This document shows positions 62,563-64,000 of a stretch of 64,000 nt of DNA, one piece after another. The position numbers and the translations under genes are program-made. Below the pieces are notes generated by a model. The model made no database searches. It was given only the letters and a program-made list of their open reading frames with translations, and was not told where the DNA came from. Each line of letters starts with the position of its first letter. The stretch's first letter is position 1. This stretch comes from Halobacillus sp. Nhm2S1 (GTDB taxonomy: Bacteria > Bacillota > Bacilli > Bacillales > Halobacillaceae): the NCBI RefSeq assembly GCF_019599545.1, contig NZ_JAIEZV010000003.1:558001-622000 (forward strand), written 5' to 3'.

Positions 62563-63258
62563 TTACTTAGGTTCCTCCATCTTATAACCGAGACCGCGTA
62601 TCGTTTTTATATACACTGGCTTTTTCGTCTCAGGTTCAATTTTCTCACGTAAATGGCTAACATGAACATCAACAATACGAGTGTCACCGGCAAAGTCATA
62701 ATTCCATACGGCACTTAAAAGTTGGTCTCTTGAAAGAACACGACCTAAGTTTTGTGCAAGGTACAGGAGAAGTTCAAATTCTTTAGGAGTAAACGTTAAA
62801 GGCTCGTCCTTTATTGTTGCTTCGTATTGTTCGGGGTAAATAGATAGATCGGCAATCTGGATGATCTTTTGATCGTTTACAACATTTTCTCTAACCATTC
62901 TTCTTAAAATCGCTTTGATTCTAGCTACGACCTCTCTAGGACTGAATGGTTTGGTCAGATAGTCGTCTGCGCCAAGTTCAAGACCAAGAACTTTATCAAA
63001 TTCATCGTCTTTAGCTGTCAACATAAGGACAGGAGTATTCACTTGCATTTGCCTTAATTTCTTGCAGACTTCCATCCCATCCATCCCTGGAAGCATGACG
63101 TCAAGAACAATCAAATCAAAGTGATCTTTCGATGCTTTTTCGAGAGCATCCGTACCGTTATAAGCCACATCTGTCTCATATCCAGCTTGATCAATATTAT
63201 ATTTTAATAAAGTTACAATAGACTCCTCATCATCTACGATTAGAATTTTTTGTTCCAA
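62563..63258 (-). CDS. phoP: Phosphate-regulon response regulator PhoP
   Basis: A 231-residue OmpR-type regulator. Receiver motifs are DDEE near residue 9, phospho-acceptor in IVLDVMLPG (about 53) and K in LTKPFSPREV; the winged helix (about 135-230) contains TFTPKEFELLLYL and TRIVDVHVSHLREKI. The start is taken as TTG 63258, five bases after GAGGTGA, giving the B. subtilis-like N-terminus; GTG and ATG just upstream are possible. Co-translated with phoR. Confidence 0.95.
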   Translation of the reverse strand: MEQKILIVDDEESIVTLLKYNIDQAGYETDVAYNGTDALEKASKDHFDLIVLDVMLPGMDGMEVCKKLRQMQVNTPVLMLTAKDDEFDKVLGLELGADDYLTKPFSPREVVARIKAILRRMVRENVVNDQKIIQIADLSIYPEQYEATIKDEPLTFTPKEFELLLYLAQNLGRVLSRDQLLSAVWNYDFAGDTRIVDVHVSHLREKIEPETKKPVYIKTIRGLGYKMEEPK

Positions 63259-63452
63259 TGCCATCACCTCTACTACAAGTTACTTTCATCATACAATGAA
63301 GTTTACAATTTGAATACGGATCTTTACCATTTTTACTTAATCTTAATATAGACACTAAGCTCTTTTTCATCCGCTTAAAGACTCTTAGACGAATTGGAAA
63401 AGGATGCAGGGGGTGCGACAATCTCTATATGTGCATAGAAAAGTGAAAAAAA

Positions 63453-63478
63453 CCGCTGGTCTCTTTGAGTCCAAGCGG
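63453..63478 (-). terminator. Terminator after the MaoC gene
   Basis: CCGCTGGTCTC pairs imperfectly with GAGTCCAAGCGG; the minus strand ends in TTTTTTTC. Confidence 0.75.
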
Positions 63479-63509
63479 CTTGTGGTATGGATTAAAAACT
63501 AAACGAGAC

Positions 63510-63986
63510 TTAATAAAAGTTTTCTAACGAGATTGAATTCATAGAATCGGGCTCATACGGGGGTTGAACAATAAGCGTACCTTTCACGACCTCGTCACCT
63601 TCTTCATCATATCCTACTACTTGAAGTTCAACTTGATGGTCTTCTTTATGGATAGCTGTCACTTCGGCATGAAAACGAACATCTGCATAATGATAAACCG
63701 GCTTAGGGTATTCTAGGTTTTGCTGAATAATGTGACTACCTGGACCTGGTAAATGCATGGACACAATAGAAGAAACCATACCAAACACCATAACTGTCGG
63801 TACTACCGGACGTTTAAATGGAGTTTGCGAAGCATAATCATGCTGGATGTATAAAGGATTCGCATCATCGGTCAAACCTAGGTACATGAGTAGATCACGG
63901 TCTTCGACTGTAAAAGAAGTTGTGAATTTTTCGCCGGTTTTTATATCATTGATCTTCTTTCCAAGCTTTCTTTTTCTGCCTAACAT
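63510..63986 (-). CDS. MaoC-like hotdog-fold dehydratase
   Basis: A 158-residue single hotdog domain. TDDANPLYIQHDYA carries the Asp and His of the (R)-hydratase catalytic pattern DxNPxH, with Gln-His here; the following PVVPTVMVFGMVSSIVS helix and FHAEVTAIH strand fit the MaoC family. Such enzymes hydrate enoyl-CoA to the (R)-3-hydroxy form. It lies upstream of phoP; homologues often stand between mdh and phoP in Bacillaceae. GAGGTGAGG precedes the ATG. Confidence 0.85.
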   Translation of the reverse strand: MLGRKRKLGKKINDIKTGEKFTTSFTVEDRDLLMYLGLTDDANPLYIQHDYASQTPFKRPVVPTVMVFGMVSSIVSMHLPGPGSHIIQQNLEYPKPVYHYADVRFHAEVTAIHKEDHQVELQVVGYDEEGDEVVKGTLIVQPPYEPDSMNSISLENFY

Positions 63987-64000
63987 ATCCTCACCTCTTG

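Noticed and set aside
1-64000. CRISPR arrays, rRNA genes, complete insertion sequences
   Set aside because: No regularly spaced repeats, no rRNA sequence and no transposase frames were seen.

Overview
The window is chromosomal DNA of a spore-forming, low-GC Firmicute of the family Bacillaceae. Conserved gene blocks follow the Bacillus subtilis order: ysnB-rdgB-rph-gerM-racE-ysmB-gerE; sdhCAB-yslB-uvrC-trxA-etfAB-fadB-fadR-lcfA; mutS2-polX-cvpA-zapA-rnhC-pheTS-ysgA-sspI; rplT-rpmI-infC-thrS-ytxC-dnaI-dnaB-nrdR-speD-gapB-coaE-ytaF-mutM-polA; phoR-phoP. Spore genes (gerE, gerM, sspI, ytxC, ytaF) support a sporulating lifestyle. Acid-rich proteins and the presence of hflKC suggest a halophilic genus such as Halobacillus or a relative; that genus guess is inference.

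Positions 1 to about 6900 are accessory: visibly more AT-rich, transcribed mostly on the + strand, and ending at a tRNA-Arg gene. This is the right end of an integrated element whose left end lies outside the window. It carries the C-terminal part of a large protein (possibly YobI-like), a secreted cell-wall-binding ComEC-like metallo-beta-lactamase protein with a lamin-tail domain plus a DUF3006 partner, an ImmA-type metalloprotease and a tyrosine integrase. The last two share a promoter with a LexA/SOS box in its spacer, and no ImmR-type repressor is visible. A lipoprotein gene sits between the integrase and the tRNA.

From 6900 to 64000 the sequence is core chromosome, almost all on the minus strand; the + strand exceptions are yslB, rnhC, sspI and ysdB. 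Many control signals can be read directly: a consensus tRNA promoter, a sigma-K promoter for gerE, an sdh promoter, a FadR operator on the fadR-fadB-etfBA promoter, Phe and Thr T-box leaders for pheST and thrS, an L20-type leader and ATT start for infC, sigma-W promoters for ysdB and for hflKC, two opposed CcpN boxes at gapB, and stem-loop terminators for most operons.

Points of interest in the core are a ComP-ComA pair without ComQ/ComX between gerE and sdhB, a sigma-W-type promoter in front of hflKC, a family of 300-520 bp inverted-repeat (MITE-like) elements in three large intergenic gaps, a parS-like palindrome between dnaB and nrdR, and two small candidate genes.
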